DNA from: Rubricella aquisinus
Lineage (GTDB): Bacteria; Pseudomonadota; Alphaproteobacteria; Rhodobacterales; Rhodobacteraceae
Direction of reading: 5' to 3'
Length of the DNA: 64,000 bases
NCBI RefSeq assembly: GCF_014199445.1
Contig: NZ_JACIJS010000009.1
Span: 1-64,000, forward strand
The translations under genes were made by a program, and so were the position numbers. The notes below the pieces were generated by a model. That model did not search any database and was not told the origin of the DNA. It saw only the letters and a list, made by a program, of their open reading frames with translations. Of this stretch, positions 1 through 8,810 are shown one piece after another (positions within the stretch are counted from its first letter, which is position 1; each line of letters starts with the position of its first letter).

Positions 1-77
1 GGAATGTCACGAATGACCTGGTACTTCAGTACCTCGCGACGCACAGCCCAGATGCTACCGACGTAAGTCGGTAGTGG

Positions 78-102
78 TTCACTTTCTTCAAATATCTCCG
101 CG
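78..102 (-). repeat. Short interspersed motif, degenerate copy at left edge
   Basis: Read on the minus strand this is a T-rich tract running into TTTGAAGAAAGTGAA. The same string occurs at 22599-22633 and 42821-42857 (minus) and 55037-55078 (plus), where it follows CCTCCGGCGGGG. Here the GC-rich part has diverged. It lies directly downstream of the MscS gene on that gene's strand, so a role at the 3' end of the transcript is possible but unproven. Confidence 0.5.
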
Positions 103-130
103 CACGCGGGCGGCCTCTCATTGCCCCGGA

Positions 131-2500
131 TCAATCTGCCGGCATGTCGCGCACGCGGGTGCCCTCATCATCGCGCGGCACGTCATCCACGGTCGTCTCA
201 ACCGGTTTGATGGCTTCGGTCGCCGCGTCCTCAATCGGTTTGGGCAATGTGTCGAGTGCCATGCGCATCGGCGGCGCTTTGCCCTGCTTGTCCTCCCCGA
301 AATAGATCGTCTGATGCGGGAACGGGATCTCGATCCCGCGCTCGTCAAAGATCCGCTTGAGGATCGTCTTATAGGCCCGCCCCATGCCCCATTGCTTGCC
401 CGGTTTGGTCTTGATCCGCGCGCGCACCACGACGGCACTGTCGCCAAATGCGTTCACGCCGAACCATTCCAGATCGGCCAGAATGTCCTTGCCGTACTCT
501 TCGCTTGCCCGCAGCTCGTCGAACGCGTCATGCATGGCCTGTTTCGCGTCCTCCACACTTTCGCGGTAGGCGATGCCCATATCCTCCACATGGAAGGAAA
601 ACTCCTTCATGAAGTTCGACACGGAGCTGACAGAGCTGAACGGGATCACATGATAAACCCCGTTCAGATCACGCAAGGAGACGGAGCGCACGGTGAGCTT
701 TTCCACCACCCCGGTGGTGCCGCCAAGGTTAACGACATCGCCCACATTCACTGCGTTCTCAAACTGGATGAACACGCCAGTGATGATGTCCTCCACCATC
801 TTTTGCGCGCCAAACCCGATGGCGAGGCCCAACACGCCCGCCGAGGCGATCAATGGCGCGATGTTAAGCCCGAGTTCCGACAGCGCCACCATCAGCGTGA
901 TAATCAGGAGCGCGATTGTCACCGCGTTGCGCAGCAGCGTCAGCAGCGTCGCCTCTCGCGCGGTCGGCACGCTCCCGAAATCGGGGTTCAGCCGATACTC
1001 CACCCAAGAGGACAGCGCCAGCCACGCAAGAAAGCTGAACAGCAGCACAAATGTCACGCTGAACGCGACGCCCAACAGGCTCAGCCCTGCCGGGCTACCG
1101 AGCCAGCCAAAGGCGTCGGTCAGTCCCGACAAATCGCTGATGATCAGCACCACGGCGGCAATCACGATCAGCCGCACCGCGCCCAGAAGCTTCGGCACCA
1201 GCCCGTTGAGCCGCCGCTCCAAAAGCGGCAGGCGCAGGCGCACCCGCTCGGGCAGGCGCACACCGCGCTGCATCGCCCGCGTCAGCATCGCGATCACGAC
1301 CATGCCCGCGACGAAAGACGCGACCGCGATGGCCGTGCCTTCCAACATCGGGCCAAGCACCCCGATGGGCCGCGTCAGCACCACCACCATCAGCGCCAGC
1401 AGATAGAGGATCACCGGCACGTTCCAGATGTCGCTCAGCAGTATGAGGAGTTTCGTATCACCGATCCGGCCCATGCCGTTCTTGAGCCATTCCGCGACCG
1501 GGCGGCGATAGCCGATGGCAAGCCCGATCCCCATCAGGATGACCAGCACGCCAATCGCAATTCCAACCGACTGACCCGAGAAAAAGCCGACCTGCTGGCG
1601 CACCACGGGCGTGACCAACAAGATGCCATAGCCCAGAAACGCGGTCGCCACCGTGCCCCAGCGATAAAGCACACGGGACGGATGATCGCCCAGCCCGGTG
1701 AGCCGCAGCCCCGCGCTGTTGGGCGAAAAGACGGTGCGCAAAAGCGCCTTGCTGACCTGCACCACCAAAAACGCGTTGAGGTAGAGGGATTGCACCAATT
1801 CAATCTCCCCCGCCGTCCCGGAGAACGCCAGCACCAGCCCGTAGCCCGATGCCCAGGCCAGCGCCACGACCGTCAGGTCCAACAGCATCGACAGGCTGGC
1901 AAGCAGGATCGTCCCGCCCCAGCCCATTGCCGCCGCCCGCTGCGCCAGCCGCTGATCGAGCCTCCGCGCGATCATGCGCAGCACCAGATAGGCGGCATAG
2001 GTCACAAAGATGGTGAAGGCGAGCTTGGTCAACAGATCGACGACAAGGTCCATATCCACCGCCGTCTGCACGGTCGCGAAGGTGGATGGCAGGTTGCGCA
2101 CCGCGCTCATGAATTGCGCGACGCCGCTTGCCGTGCCTTCCGCGATGGATTGGGACAGTTCGGCCAGTTGCCGCACCAGCGTGAGCGGCGCGTCAGCCAG
2201 CGCGGTGGTGTCGGCTTCGGCCTCAGCGGCCACGGCCGCGTCTTCTTCGGCGCTGGATGCTGCCGCGCCGCTGCCGTCTGTGGTGTCGAGCGTGCGGAGC
2301 GCCTCGATCAGGGCGGCGCGGGTCTGCTCATCGGTCAGGGCCTCGATAAGTGTGTTGATCTGACTGCCCGCGGCATCACTGGCTGCCGCGGCGACATCCG
2401 CGCCACTCGCATCGGCGGGGGCGGCGCTGTCCTCTTGTGCGACGGCCAATGTGGCGAACAGGATCAACAGGGTGGTCAACGCCAGACGGACAAAAGCCAT
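131..2500 (-). CDS. Mechanosensitive ion channel, MscS family (large YbiO-like form)
   Basis: Predicted inner-membrane tension-gated channel of 789 residues, far longer than minimal MscS (about 286) and near the size of E. coli YbiO. An N-terminal signal peptide (about 1-21) precedes an acidic Ala-rich periplasmic segment. Many hydrophobic helices follow, then the pore-lining Gly/Ala helix with GVLGLAIGFGAQKMVEDI at roughly 530-560 and the beta domain with NVGDVVNLGG. The family normally gives protection against hypo-osmotic shock. The C-terminal 40 residues are acidic and probably disordered. The gene is separated from the tRNA upstream by about 130 bases and appears monocistronic. The channel call is firm; subfamily assignment rests on length and layout only. 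Confidence 0.9.
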   Translation of the reverse strand: MAFVRLALTTLLILFATLAVAQEDSAAPADASGADVAAAASDAAGSQINTLIEALTDEQTRAALIEALRTLDTTDGSGAAASSAEEDAAVAAEAEADTTALADAPLTLVRQLAELSQSIAEGTASGVAQFMSAVRNLPSTFATVQTAVDMDLVVDLLTKLAFTIFVTYAAYLVLRMIARRLDQRLAQRAAAMGWGGTILLASLSMLLDLTVVALAWASGYGLVLAFSGTAGEIELVQSLYLNAFLVVQVSKALLRTVFSPNSAGLRLTGLGDHPSRVLYRWGTVATAFLGYGILLVTPVVRQQVGFFSGQSVGIAIGVLVILMGIGLAIGYRRPVAEWLKNGMGRIGDTKLLILLSDIWNVPVILYLLALMVVVLTRPIGVLGPMLEGTAIAVASFVAGMVVIAMLTRAMQRGVRLPERVRLRLPLLERRLNGLVPKLLGAVRLIVIAAVVLIISDLSGLTDAFGWLGSPAGLSLLGVAFSVTFVLLFSFLAWLALSSWVEYRLNPDFGSVPTAREATLLTLLRNAVTIALLIITLMVALSELGLNIAPLIASAGVLGLAIGFGAQKMVEDIITGVFIQFENAVNVGDVVNLGGTTGVVEKLTVRSVSLRDLNGVYHVIPFSSVSSVSNFMKEFSFHVEDMGIAYRESVEDAKQAMHDAFDELRASEEYGKDILADLEWFGVNAFGDSAVVVRARIKTKPGKQWGMGRAYKTILKRIFDERGIEIPFPHQTIYFGEDKQGKAPPMRMALDTLPKPIEDAATEAIKPVETTVDDVPRDDEGTRVRDMPAD

Positions 2501-2633
2501 GGATGCCTCATTCAGATGGCGCCCAACCGGGCGCGCGCGGTGTCATTCTCAGGAGGTAACGCCCCACACGGGGATTTCGATCCCTGACATAGCCAGTTTT
2601 TACAGGGGCAAATAGCCGGTGCGTGGGAAATTT

Positions 2634-2710
2634 TGGTGGCGGGGGGGAGACTTGAACTCCCGACCTCACGATTATGAGTCGTGCGCTCTAACCAGCTGAG
2701 CTACCCAGCC
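2634..2710 (-). tRNA. tRNA with CAU anticodon, probably elongator tRNA-Met
   Basis: A 77-nt cloverleaf can be folded with encoded CCA end, D-arm GCTC/GAGC, anticodon stem CACGA/TCGTG with loop CTCATAA (anticodon at 2674-2676), variable loop AGGTC and T-arm GGGAG-TTCAAGT-CTCCC. The 7-bp acceptor stem GGCTGGG/CCCCGCC contains one U4-C69 mismatch. CAU can belong to elongator Met or to Ile2 (after lysidine modification). Elongator Met is preferred on overall resemblance, but the identity elements were not scored. Confidence 0.9.
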
Positions 2711-2747
2711 ACGCTGCGGGGGTGAATACGCAACGGGCGCGGGGGCG

Positions 2748-3626
2748 TCAAGCGCCTATCGGGGAATAAAGTACCGCGCGGGCCAATGCTTGCCCACTTT
2801 CCATCGCGTCACCCACCGTCGGGCCAAGGCACCAGTCCCCGGCAAGCCCGATATGCTGGTCCGCGTCCCACAGAAATGGCTGCCCCATGGGCATCTCCGT
2901 TAGGCCATAGCGCCAGCGATGCCCGGCGAGGTAGGCAGGCTCCGGCGCGCCCGTGGCCTCACGAAACGCCGCGATCAGGGCTGCGGCGATCGCTGGTTTG
3001 TCGTTCTCCACATGGGCGGCACTATAGGCTGGGGTGGCATGCAGCACCCACGCGTCCATCTTGCCCCGGCCCGGCTTGGCGCTGTTGTGGATCGCTTTTC
3101 CAATCGGCTCGGGCCAGTCCGCGACGCCCCGCACGGGGGCCTCGAACGCGGCCATCGCCGTCAGCACCGGTGCCATGCGCACCGCATCCAGCCCCGCGAA
3201 CCCCGCGGCCCGCGCGCCCAGCAGCGCCACCGCCTGCGGATGCGGAATGGCCAACAGCACCGCGTCATAAGCCCGCTGATCGCCGCCCTCCACCCGCCAG
3301 TGATCGCCATGCCGGTGCAGGCCCGTGACCCCCCGCTTTTTCTTGACCCGCAGCCCGTCCGCGAGGTGTTTGCCAAGGCTGCTCATGCCCGGCCGGGCCA
3401 GCACGCCGCCCTGCCATTCGGCAAAGCCGTCCATCGGGAAATCCAGCGGCAGGTTATGGGCGACCGGCGCGCCATGATCGAAATTGCACAGATCGGTGCG
3501 CCGCGTGGCGCAGCGCCCGCCCAGACCACCGGATTTGTCGAAAACGGTGACGCTGTGCCCCTCGGCATCAAGGATGCGCGCGGCCGACAGCCCCGCCACG
3601 CCTGCGCCGATGATTGCGATCTCCAT
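2748..3626 (-). CDS. FAD-dependent oxidoreductase, renalase-like
   Basis: A 292-residue soluble protein with an N-terminal Rossmann motif GAGVAGLSAA (7-16), then VFDKSGGLGGRCATR, the second motif typical of renalase-like and amine-oxidase-like flavoproteins. A C-terminal GLAGDWCLGPTVGDAMESG closes the FAD site. The length fits single-domain renalase-type proteins. The substrate cannot be read from sequence. It lies 72 bases downstream of the enoyl-CoA hydratase gene on the same strand, so it may be the last gene of the leucine operon, although no biochemical link is evident. Confidence 0.75.
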   Translation of the reverse strand: MEIAIIGAGVAGLSAARILDAEGHSVTVFDKSGGLGGRCATRRTDLCNFDHGAPVAHNLPLDFPMDGFAEWQGGVLARPGMSSLGKHLADGLRVKKKRGVTGLHRHGDHWRVEGGDQRAYDAVLLAIPHPQAVALLGARAAGFAGLDAVRMAPVLTAMAAFEAPVRGVADWPEPIGKAIHNSAKPGRGKMDAWVLHATPAYSAAHVENDKPAIAAALIAAFREATGAPEPAYLAGHRWRYGLTEMPMGQPFLWDADQHIGLAGDWCLGPTVGDAMESGQALARAVLYSPIGA

Positions 3627-3698
3627 GCCTGTGCACTCCTGTCCCAGCCCGGCCCATTTGTTGCGCGGGGGGTGGGATTGGTCAAGTGTGTCCGAGGC

Positions 3699-4487
3699 TT
3701 AGCCGGAGGACACCCAGCTTGGCTTGCGCTTGTCAAAGAAGGCGGCGATGCCTTCCTGCGCCTCCGGGCTGTCCCACGCATCGGCGAGCCGCGCGACCGT
3801 ATCCTCGATCACCGCGTCGTCGATGCGGGGGCCAAGGGCGCGCGCCAGCGCCTTTGAGCGGGCCACGGCACCGGGTGCGGCGCTGAGGTACGGCTTCACC
3901 TCCCGCGCGATCGCCTCGTCCAGCTCCGTCACCGGCACCGCGCGGGCAGCAAGGCCAAGGCGCACGGCCTCCTCTGCGCTGAACAGGCGGGCCGACATGA
4001 ACACCTGCCGCGCGCGCCCCTCGCCCATGCGCGCGATCACATAAGGGGAGATCGTGGCCGGGATCAGGCCAAGCCGCGTCTCCGTCAGCCCAAACCGGGG
4101 ATGATCCGCAATGATGCACACATCACAGACCGACATCATGCCGATGCCCCCGCCAAAGGCCTGACCCTGCACCCGCCCGATCAGCGGCTTTGGCAGGGTA
4201 TTGAGCGCCCCGAGCATCCCCGCGAGCGTGCGCGCCTCCGCCATCCGGGTGGCGCGGTCGGCGGCGAATTGCTCTCGCATCCAGCCCAGATCACCGCCCG
4301 CGCAGAAACTCTCCCCCGCGCCGGTCAGGATCACGACGCGGCTGTCATCCTGCGCGAGCCTTGCTGCCGCGTCGGTCAATTCATGGATCATCCGCGACGA
4401 CAGCGCGTTGTGCTTATCCGGGCGGTTGAGCGTCAGCGTGGCGATGCCGCGCGTGTCCGTCTCAAGCGTGATTGTCTCGTATGTCAT
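3699..4487 (-). CDS. liuC: Enoyl-CoA hydratase family, probable methylglutaconyl-CoA hydratase
   Basis: A crotonase-fold protein of 262 residues, the usual length. Conserved features are AGGDLGWM and the oxyanion-hole segment GQAFGGGIGMM, followed by TETRLGLIPATISPYV, a string common in 3-methylglutaconyl-CoA and related hydratases. The predicted step is hydration of 3-methylglutaconyl-CoA to HMG-CoA, between the carboxylase (mccA/mccB) and HMG-CoA lyase (5566-6429), all encoded in this run. Its start overlaps the stop of the upstream gene by 4 bases (ATGA). The crotonase fold is certain; substrate is inferred from context. Confidence 0.85.
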   Translation of the reverse strand: MTYETITLETDTRGIATLTLNRPDKHNALSSRMIHELTDAAARLAQDDSRVVILTGAGESFCAGGDLGWMREQFAADRATRMAEARTLAGMLGALNTLPKPLIGRVQGQAFGGGIGMMSVCDVCIIADHPRFGLTETRLGLIPATISPYVIARMGEGRARQVFMSARLFSAEEAVRLGLAARAVPVTELDEAIAREVKPYLSAAPGAVARSKALARALGPRIDDAVIEDTVARLADAWDSPEAQEGIAAFFDKRKPSWVSSG

Positions 4488-5569
4488 TGATATAAAAGGC
4501 TTTCATCTTCGAGGGCGGTAGCGTAACAGATATCAACCTCCGCCAGATGTGCCATCATCACGGGCGAAACGGTGGCGCGCAGCCCGGCGCGCAGGGCGGT
4601 GGCCTGACCGCGCGGTGTGCGCAAAAAGGTCTGGTTCGCGACGATCTGCTGCACGGGCGACCAGCCCGCGCCAGTGGTCGTGAAACCGCCCTGCGCGGTG
4701 AACGCGGCCTCAATGCAGGTCGGGATAGAGCCGGGGCAGGTCGCCTCACACATCACATGCAGCGGCACCGCATCGGGCAGTGCCATCAACGTGCCCTGAA
4801 GGGCGCTGCGGGCCTCATCGGTCTTGGGTTGGTTATACCGCGCGGGCAGATTGCCATGGCGGAAAAGCCCGGTCAGCGTGCGGATGCGCTGGTGTTCCGC
4901 ATCGGGCACCCGGCCTTCCAGCGTGAAAAGCCGCCCATAGGCCATCAATGCAGGCAGTGCACCTGCGTCCCATGAGGCTTGTAATTGTTGATCCATCTGG
5001 GCGACGGTTTCGGCGGATGGGTCGCTTTCCAACATGCGGCTCCAGACATTTGAGATCAGGCTTGGCGGAACGATCCCGTCCTCTATCAGGGGAATAAGCG
5101 CGCGGGCCCGTCCCTCGGGATAGGTCTCAGAAGCAAGGATGCGGATCGTGTGACGCCAGTCATCCGCCTCGGAGAGGGTAACAAGATCTTCCAGCGTCTC
5201 CGTCCGGCGATAGCTGCGTAACAGCCGGTCCGCCGCCGGGTGCGCGCCCTCCAGCCGGTTTTGCCAAAGGGTGCCGTTGCTGTCGCGCGCCAGCGCGCGG
5301 CGCTCCGCTCGGTCCAGCGTGGCAAGATAGGGAGAGGACAGGTCCGGCTCCCGCATCATCACCATCAGCCACATCTGCGCGGCGATATTGCCCTGATCGG
5401 CTTCGGCATGGAGGACGGGCAGGGCAAGTTCGTCCTCATCCTGTAGCCAGTTGAACAGGGCCGCGATGAAATTTGGCGCCATCATGCCGGGAATGGGCGC
5501 GTCCGTCTGCGCCACTGCCCGCAGCGGGAGGGAGAGGGCAATCAGGATCAGGAGGGCCCGCAGGATCAT
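4484..5569 (-). CDS. Secreted protein of unknown function, possibly TPR/Sel1-like helical
   Basis: 361 residues with a clear signal peptide (about 1-20, ending AVAQ). The mature part contains helical segments such as LHAEADQGNIAAQMWLMVMM that resemble Sel1/TPR repeats, and a late Cys pair (CEATCPGSIPTC). No confident family is recognised. It overlaps HMG-CoA lyase upstream and the hydratase downstream by 4 bases each, so it is translationally embedded in the leucine degradation operon although its export signal puts it outside the cytoplasm. Confidence 0.7.
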   Translation of the reverse strand: MILRALLILIALSLPLRAVAQTDAPIPGMMAPNFIAALFNWLQDEDELALPVLHAEADQGNIAAQMWLMVMMREPDLSSPYLATLDRAERRALARDSNGTLWQNRLEGAHPAADRLLRSYRRTETLEDLVTLSEADDWRHTIRILASETYPEGRARALIPLIEDGIVPPSLISNVWSRMLESDPSAETVAQMDQQLQASWDAGALPALMAYGRLFTLEGRVPDAEHQRIRTLTGLFRHGNLPARYNQPKTDEARSALQGTLMALPDAVPLHVMCEATCPGSIPTCIEAAFTAQGGFTTTGAGWSPVQQIVANQTFLRTPRGQATALRAGLRATVSPVMMAHLAEVDICYATALEDESLLYQ

Positions 5570-6429
5570 GGTGCGTCTTTCGTGCGAAGGGAGCGGGCAA
5601 ACGCCGCCGCCGCGTCAAGTTTGGCAGGGTCGATCCCGGTGGTGAACCCCTTTTCGGTCATCAATGCCAGCACGGCCTCTGTCGCGACATTGCCTTTCGC
5701 GCCGGGGGCATAGGGGCAGCCGCCGAGCCCGCCCACCGCAGCGTCAAAGGTGCGAAGCCCGTGTTCCAGACAGACCGCGATATTATCGAGCGCGCGCCCG
5801 CGCGTGTCGTGGAAATGGCCAGCAAGCTGTGCGGCTGGCACGACCTCCTGCACCGCATGGAGCATGGCATTGGTCGTCTCGGGCGTTGCCGCCCCGATCG
5901 TGTCGCCAAGGGAGATTTCATAGCAGCCCGCCTTGACCAACGCGCGCGCCACAAGTGCCACGGATGCCGGGTGTACCGGGCCGTCATAGGGGCAATGGGT
6001 GACGCAGGAGACATAGCCGCGCACCGGGATGCCCGCCTCTTTCGCGGCTGAGGCCACGGGGCGCAACCGATCAAGGCTTTCGGCAATCGTGGCGTTGATA
6101 TTGGCTTTTGAGAACCCTTCGGAGGCGGAGGCGAAAATCGCGACCTCATCGGCGCGGGCGGCCATGGCACCCTCCAACCCTTTCATGTTGGGGGTCAGGA
6201 CCGCGTAGGTCAGGCCGGGCGCGCGGGTGATGCCCGCCATCACCTCTGCCGCATCGGCCATTTGCGGCACCCAGCGGGGAGAGACGAAGCTGGTCACTTC
6301 GATCTTTTGCAGCCCCGTGGCACTGAGCATGTCGGTCAGGCGGATTTTGTCCGCCGTCGCGATCTGAGCCTTTTCGTTTTGCAGCCCGTCGCGCGGGCCC
6401 ATTTCAAAGATCGTGACATGCTCGCTCAT
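5566..6429 (-). CDS. mvaB: Hydroxymethylglutaryl-CoA lyase
   Basis: Cleaves HMG-CoA to acetyl-CoA and acetoacetate, the last step of leucine catabolism. 287 residues, standard length. N-terminal MGPRDGLQNE holds the catalytic Arg and metal-binding Asp. Metal-site HFHDTRG and the lyase signature VGGLGGCPYAPGAKGN with the active-site Cys are present near the C-terminus. It follows mccA with a 72-base gap containing a short interspersed motif and overlaps the next gene by 4 bases. Confidence 0.95.
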   Translation of the reverse strand: MSEHVTIFEMGPRDGLQNEKAQIATADKIRLTDMLSATGLQKIEVTSFVSPRWVPQMADAAEVMAGITRAPGLTYAVLTPNMKGLEGAMAARADEVAIFASASEGFSKANINATIAESLDRLRPVASAAKEAGIPVRGYVSCVTHCPYDGPVHPASVALVARALVKAGCYEISLGDTIGAATPETTNAMLHAVQEVVPAAQLAGHFHDTRGRALDNIAVCLEHGLRTFDAAVGGLGGCPYAPGAKGNVATEAVLALMTEKGFTTGIDPAKLDAAAAFARSLRTKDAP

Positions 6430-6457
6430 GGTCTGGCCTTCGGGTTGTGTGGTGGGG

Positions 6458-6499
6458 GCGGAAGCCTCCGGCGGGAGGTATTTTTGGAAAAAAGAAATG
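6458..6499 (+). repeat. Short interspersed motif (GCGGAAGCCTCCGGCGGG type)
   Basis: Begins GCGGAAGCCTCCGGCGGG and continues into a T-rich then A-rich tract (TATTTTTGGAAAAAAG). The first 18 bases match 55037-55054 exactly. It sits between two minus-strand genes (mvaB start and mccA stop) in plus orientation, so it is not in the orientation expected of a simple terminator for either. Confidence 0.6.
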
Positions 6500-6501
6500 G
6501 G

Positions 6502-8391
6502 TTAGGGCGTTTCTGGCTCCAAAGTCAGGAGGATGTCGCCGTCGCTGACTTGGGTGCCGGGGGCAGCCCCCAGAGTGGCGACGACGCCGTCGCGGGGCGC
6601 GGTGAGGGTATGCTCCATTTTCATGGCTTCCAGCACCATCAGAGCGTCACCTTTTGTGACCTGTGCGCCTTCCGTGGTCATCACCAGTTTGACGAGGCCG
6701 GGCATCGGGGCCGTGATGCTGTCGCCGCCCGTCGCATCCGCCGCCGCCGTGAGCGGATCGACGCGGGTAAAGACATGGGGCGTTGCGCCCTCAAACACCG
6801 TGATCCGGTCGCCAGAGACCGCGTGATCCAATTGTTTCGCGCGCGAAACATCGTCAACCTCCACGCCATCCGGGTGGATCGTGACGCGGGCAGTGTGGGG
6901 GGTCTCGTCATGGGTGAGGGTGACGGAATGGGTCAGCGGCTGCCACAGGGTGAAGCCCTGCCTGCCTTTACCATTCGTTAACCCAAGGGCCGCAATGGCT
7001 GCGGTCGCACGGGCCTGCGGGGAGGGGGCGGGTAGGGCCGTGAGCGCATCCTGATCCCGGCCAATCAGCCCGGTGTCCACCTCCCCCCGGCGGAACCCGT
7101 CATGGCGGCACAGAGCGGCGAGGAAGGGCAGGTTCGTCAGGGAGCCCGCGACGCGGGTGTCCTCCAGCGCCTTGAGAAGTGCGCCAAGGGCCGCGTCCCG
7201 GTTCGGGCCATGGGTGATGATCTTGGCAATCATCGGGTCGTAATGCGGGGTGATCGTGTCGCCTGCGCGGATGCCACTATCGGCCCGCGCGACATCGGGG
7301 AAGGAGAGATGCGTCAGCGTGCCAGTGGCGGGCAGAAAACCGCGCGCCGCGTCCTCCGCGTAAAGCCGTGCCTCAAAGGCGTGTCCGATCAGCGGCACGT
7401 CCTCCTGCGCCATCGGGAGCGGCTCGCCAGAGGCGACGCGCAACTGCCATTCGACAAGGTCGATGCCCGTGATCGCCTCCGTCACTGGATGCTCGACCTG
7501 TAGGCGGGTGTTCATTTCCATGAACCAGAATTTGTCAGGGTGCAGGCCATCGCCGCCATCCACGATGAACTCGATGGTGCCCGCGCCGGAATAGCCGATC
7601 GCCTCTGCCGCCTTTACGGCCGCGTCGCCCATCGCTGTGCGCATCTCAAGGGTCATGCCGGGGGCCGGGGCCTCCTCGATCACCTTTTGGTGGCGGCGCT
7701 GGAGGGAGCAGTCGCGCTCATTGAGGTGGATGGCGCGGGTGCCATCGCCAAAGACCTGCACTTCGATATGGCGGGGGGTGGTGATCCATTTCTCGATGAG
7801 GACGGCGGGGTCGCCAAAGCTGGCTTGGCCCTCGCGCTGTGCGCCTTCGAGCATGGACATGAAATCCTTTGGATCGTCGACCTTGCGCATCCCTTTGCCA
7901 CCGCCACCGGCGCGGGCCTTGATGAGGACAGGATAGCCGATCTTGTCCGCCTCGGCGGCGAGGAAGGCCGGATCCTGCTCCGCACCGTGATAGCCGGGCA
8001 CGACCGGAACGCCCGCCTGCTCCATCAGTTTCTTTGCGGCATCCTTGAGCCCCATCGCGCGGATCGCGTCGGCGGAAGGGCCGATGAAGGTGAGGCCAGC
8101 CGCCTCCACCGCGTCCACGAAATCGGGGTTCTCGGACAGAAAGCCATAGCCGGGATGGATCGCCTCCGCCCCCGTATCAAGCGCCGCTTGGATGATGCGG
8201 TCGCCCTTGAGATAACTGTCCGCCACGGGGGGCGGGCCGATATGCACCGCCTCATCCGCCATGGCGACATGTTTGGCCTGCGCGTCCGCGTCGGAATAAA
8301 CCGCGATCGTGCGTACGCCCATGCGGGCGGCGGTTTCCATCACGCGGCAAGCAATCTCGCCCCGGTTGGCGATAAGGATCTTTCGGAACAT
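6502..8391 (-). CDS. mccA: Methylcrotonyl-CoA carboxylase biotin-containing alpha subunit
   Basis: 629 residues. The N-terminal biotin carboxylase domain starts FRKILIANRGEIACRV and includes the Gly-rich ATP-grasp loop KARAGGGGKGMR and EMNTRLQVEHPVTE. The C-terminal biotinyl domain carries VLEAMKMEHTL, with the modified Lys in AMKM. With mccB it carboxylates 3-methylcrotonyl-CoA. The chosen ATG at 8391 shares its A with the stop of the upstream lipoprotein gene (TGATG) and has GGGGGAG about 10 bases upstream; a longer open frame upstream has no support. The alternative, propionyl-CoA carboxylase, is less likely given the ivd, mccB and mvaB neighbours. Confidence 0.93.
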   Translation of the reverse strand: MFRKILIANRGEIACRVMETAARMGVRTIAVYSDADAQAKHVAMADEAVHIGPPPVADSYLKGDRIIQAALDTGAEAIHPGYGFLSENPDFVDAVEAAGLTFIGPSADAIRAMGLKDAAKKLMEQAGVPVVPGYHGAEQDPAFLAAEADKIGYPVLIKARAGGGGKGMRKVDDPKDFMSMLEGAQREGQASFGDPAVLIEKWITTPRHIEVQVFGDGTRAIHLNERDCSLQRRHQKVIEEAPAPGMTLEMRTAMGDAAVKAAEAIGYSGAGTIEFIVDGGDGLHPDKFWFMEMNTRLQVEHPVTEAITGIDLVEWQLRVASGEPLPMAQEDVPLIGHAFEARLYAEDAARGFLPATGTLTHLSFPDVARADSGIRAGDTITPHYDPMIAKIITHGPNRDAALGALLKALEDTRVAGSLTNLPFLAALCRHDGFRRGEVDTGLIGRDQDALTALPAPSPQARATAAIAALGLTNGKGRQGFTLWQPLTHSVTLTHDETPHTARVTIHPDGVEVDDVSRAKQLDHAVSGDRITVFEGATPHVFTRVDPLTAAADATGGDSITAPMPGLVKLVMTTEGAQVTKGDALMVLEAMKMEHTLTAPRDGVVATLGAAPGTQVSDGDILLTLEPETP

Positions 8392-8810
8392 CAGGAATTC
8401 TCCCCCGATTGGATGATGGCGCACCAGTTGGGGCGCGTGCCGCCGTCATAAGGCAGGGCATAGCCCGCCTGGGCCATGAGATCGCCCGCCGGGCGGCTGT
8501 TGAGTGTCATGAGGATGCGGGGCTGGCCGCGTGTATTCTGACCGTAAAGCGTGAGGTCGGTGGTGGTTGCGGCGTCCAGCAGGGTTTCAAGGTGGCGTTT
8601 GGCAGCGAAGCCAAGGATTGCCTCTTCGGCGCATTTGGGATTGGTGATCTCGGGCGCGTCGAAGGGGATGAGTTGGGCGGTTTGCTCGGGCAGGCCGGGG
8701 CAGATGAGGCGCACGGTGTCACCATCGACGACGCTCGTCACAGCGCAGGCGGTGCCGTCATCGCTGGTGCAGGCGGCGAGCAGCAGGGGTATGGCAAGCG
8801 CACGGATCAT
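8391..8810 (-). CDS. SNase-fold (thermonuclease-like) lipoprotein 1
   Basis: 139 residues. Lipobox LLLAAC at 9-14 predicts a lipid-anchored protein. The remainder matches the staphylococcal nuclease fold: VVDGDTVRL, then LIPFDAPEI, then a helix and a last strand. By eye, the acidic residues equivalent to D19, D21, D40 and E43 of the Staphylococcus enzyme are kept, but both catalytic arginines look replaced by Gln (AQLIPFDAPE for R35, RGQPRIL for R87). Four Cys lie at positions shared with the next gene downstream of mccB-side, at 8807-9205. The start overlaps that gene's stop (ATGA), and its own stop overlaps mccA (TGATG), so it is translationally coupled on both sides. Confidence 0.75.
   Translation of the reverse strand: MIRALAIPLLLAACTSDDGTACAVTSVVDGDTVRLICPGLPEQTAQLIPFDAPEITNPKCAEEAILGFAAKRHLETLLDAATTTDLTLYGQNTRGQPRILMTLNSRPAGDLMAQAGYALPYDGGTRPNWCAIIQSGENS

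Noticed and set aside
1-73. Possible start of another minus-strand gene leaving the window
   Set aside because: One minus frame is open (it would read ...VLKYQVIRDIP), but it has no convincing start codon or ribosome site and is too short to identify.
74-2587. Long plus-strand open frame (837 codons) over the channel gene
   Set aside because: Composition is Arg/His/Gln/Pro-rich with no domain, and it is fully antisense to a convincing MscS-family gene; typical of high-GC antisense frames.
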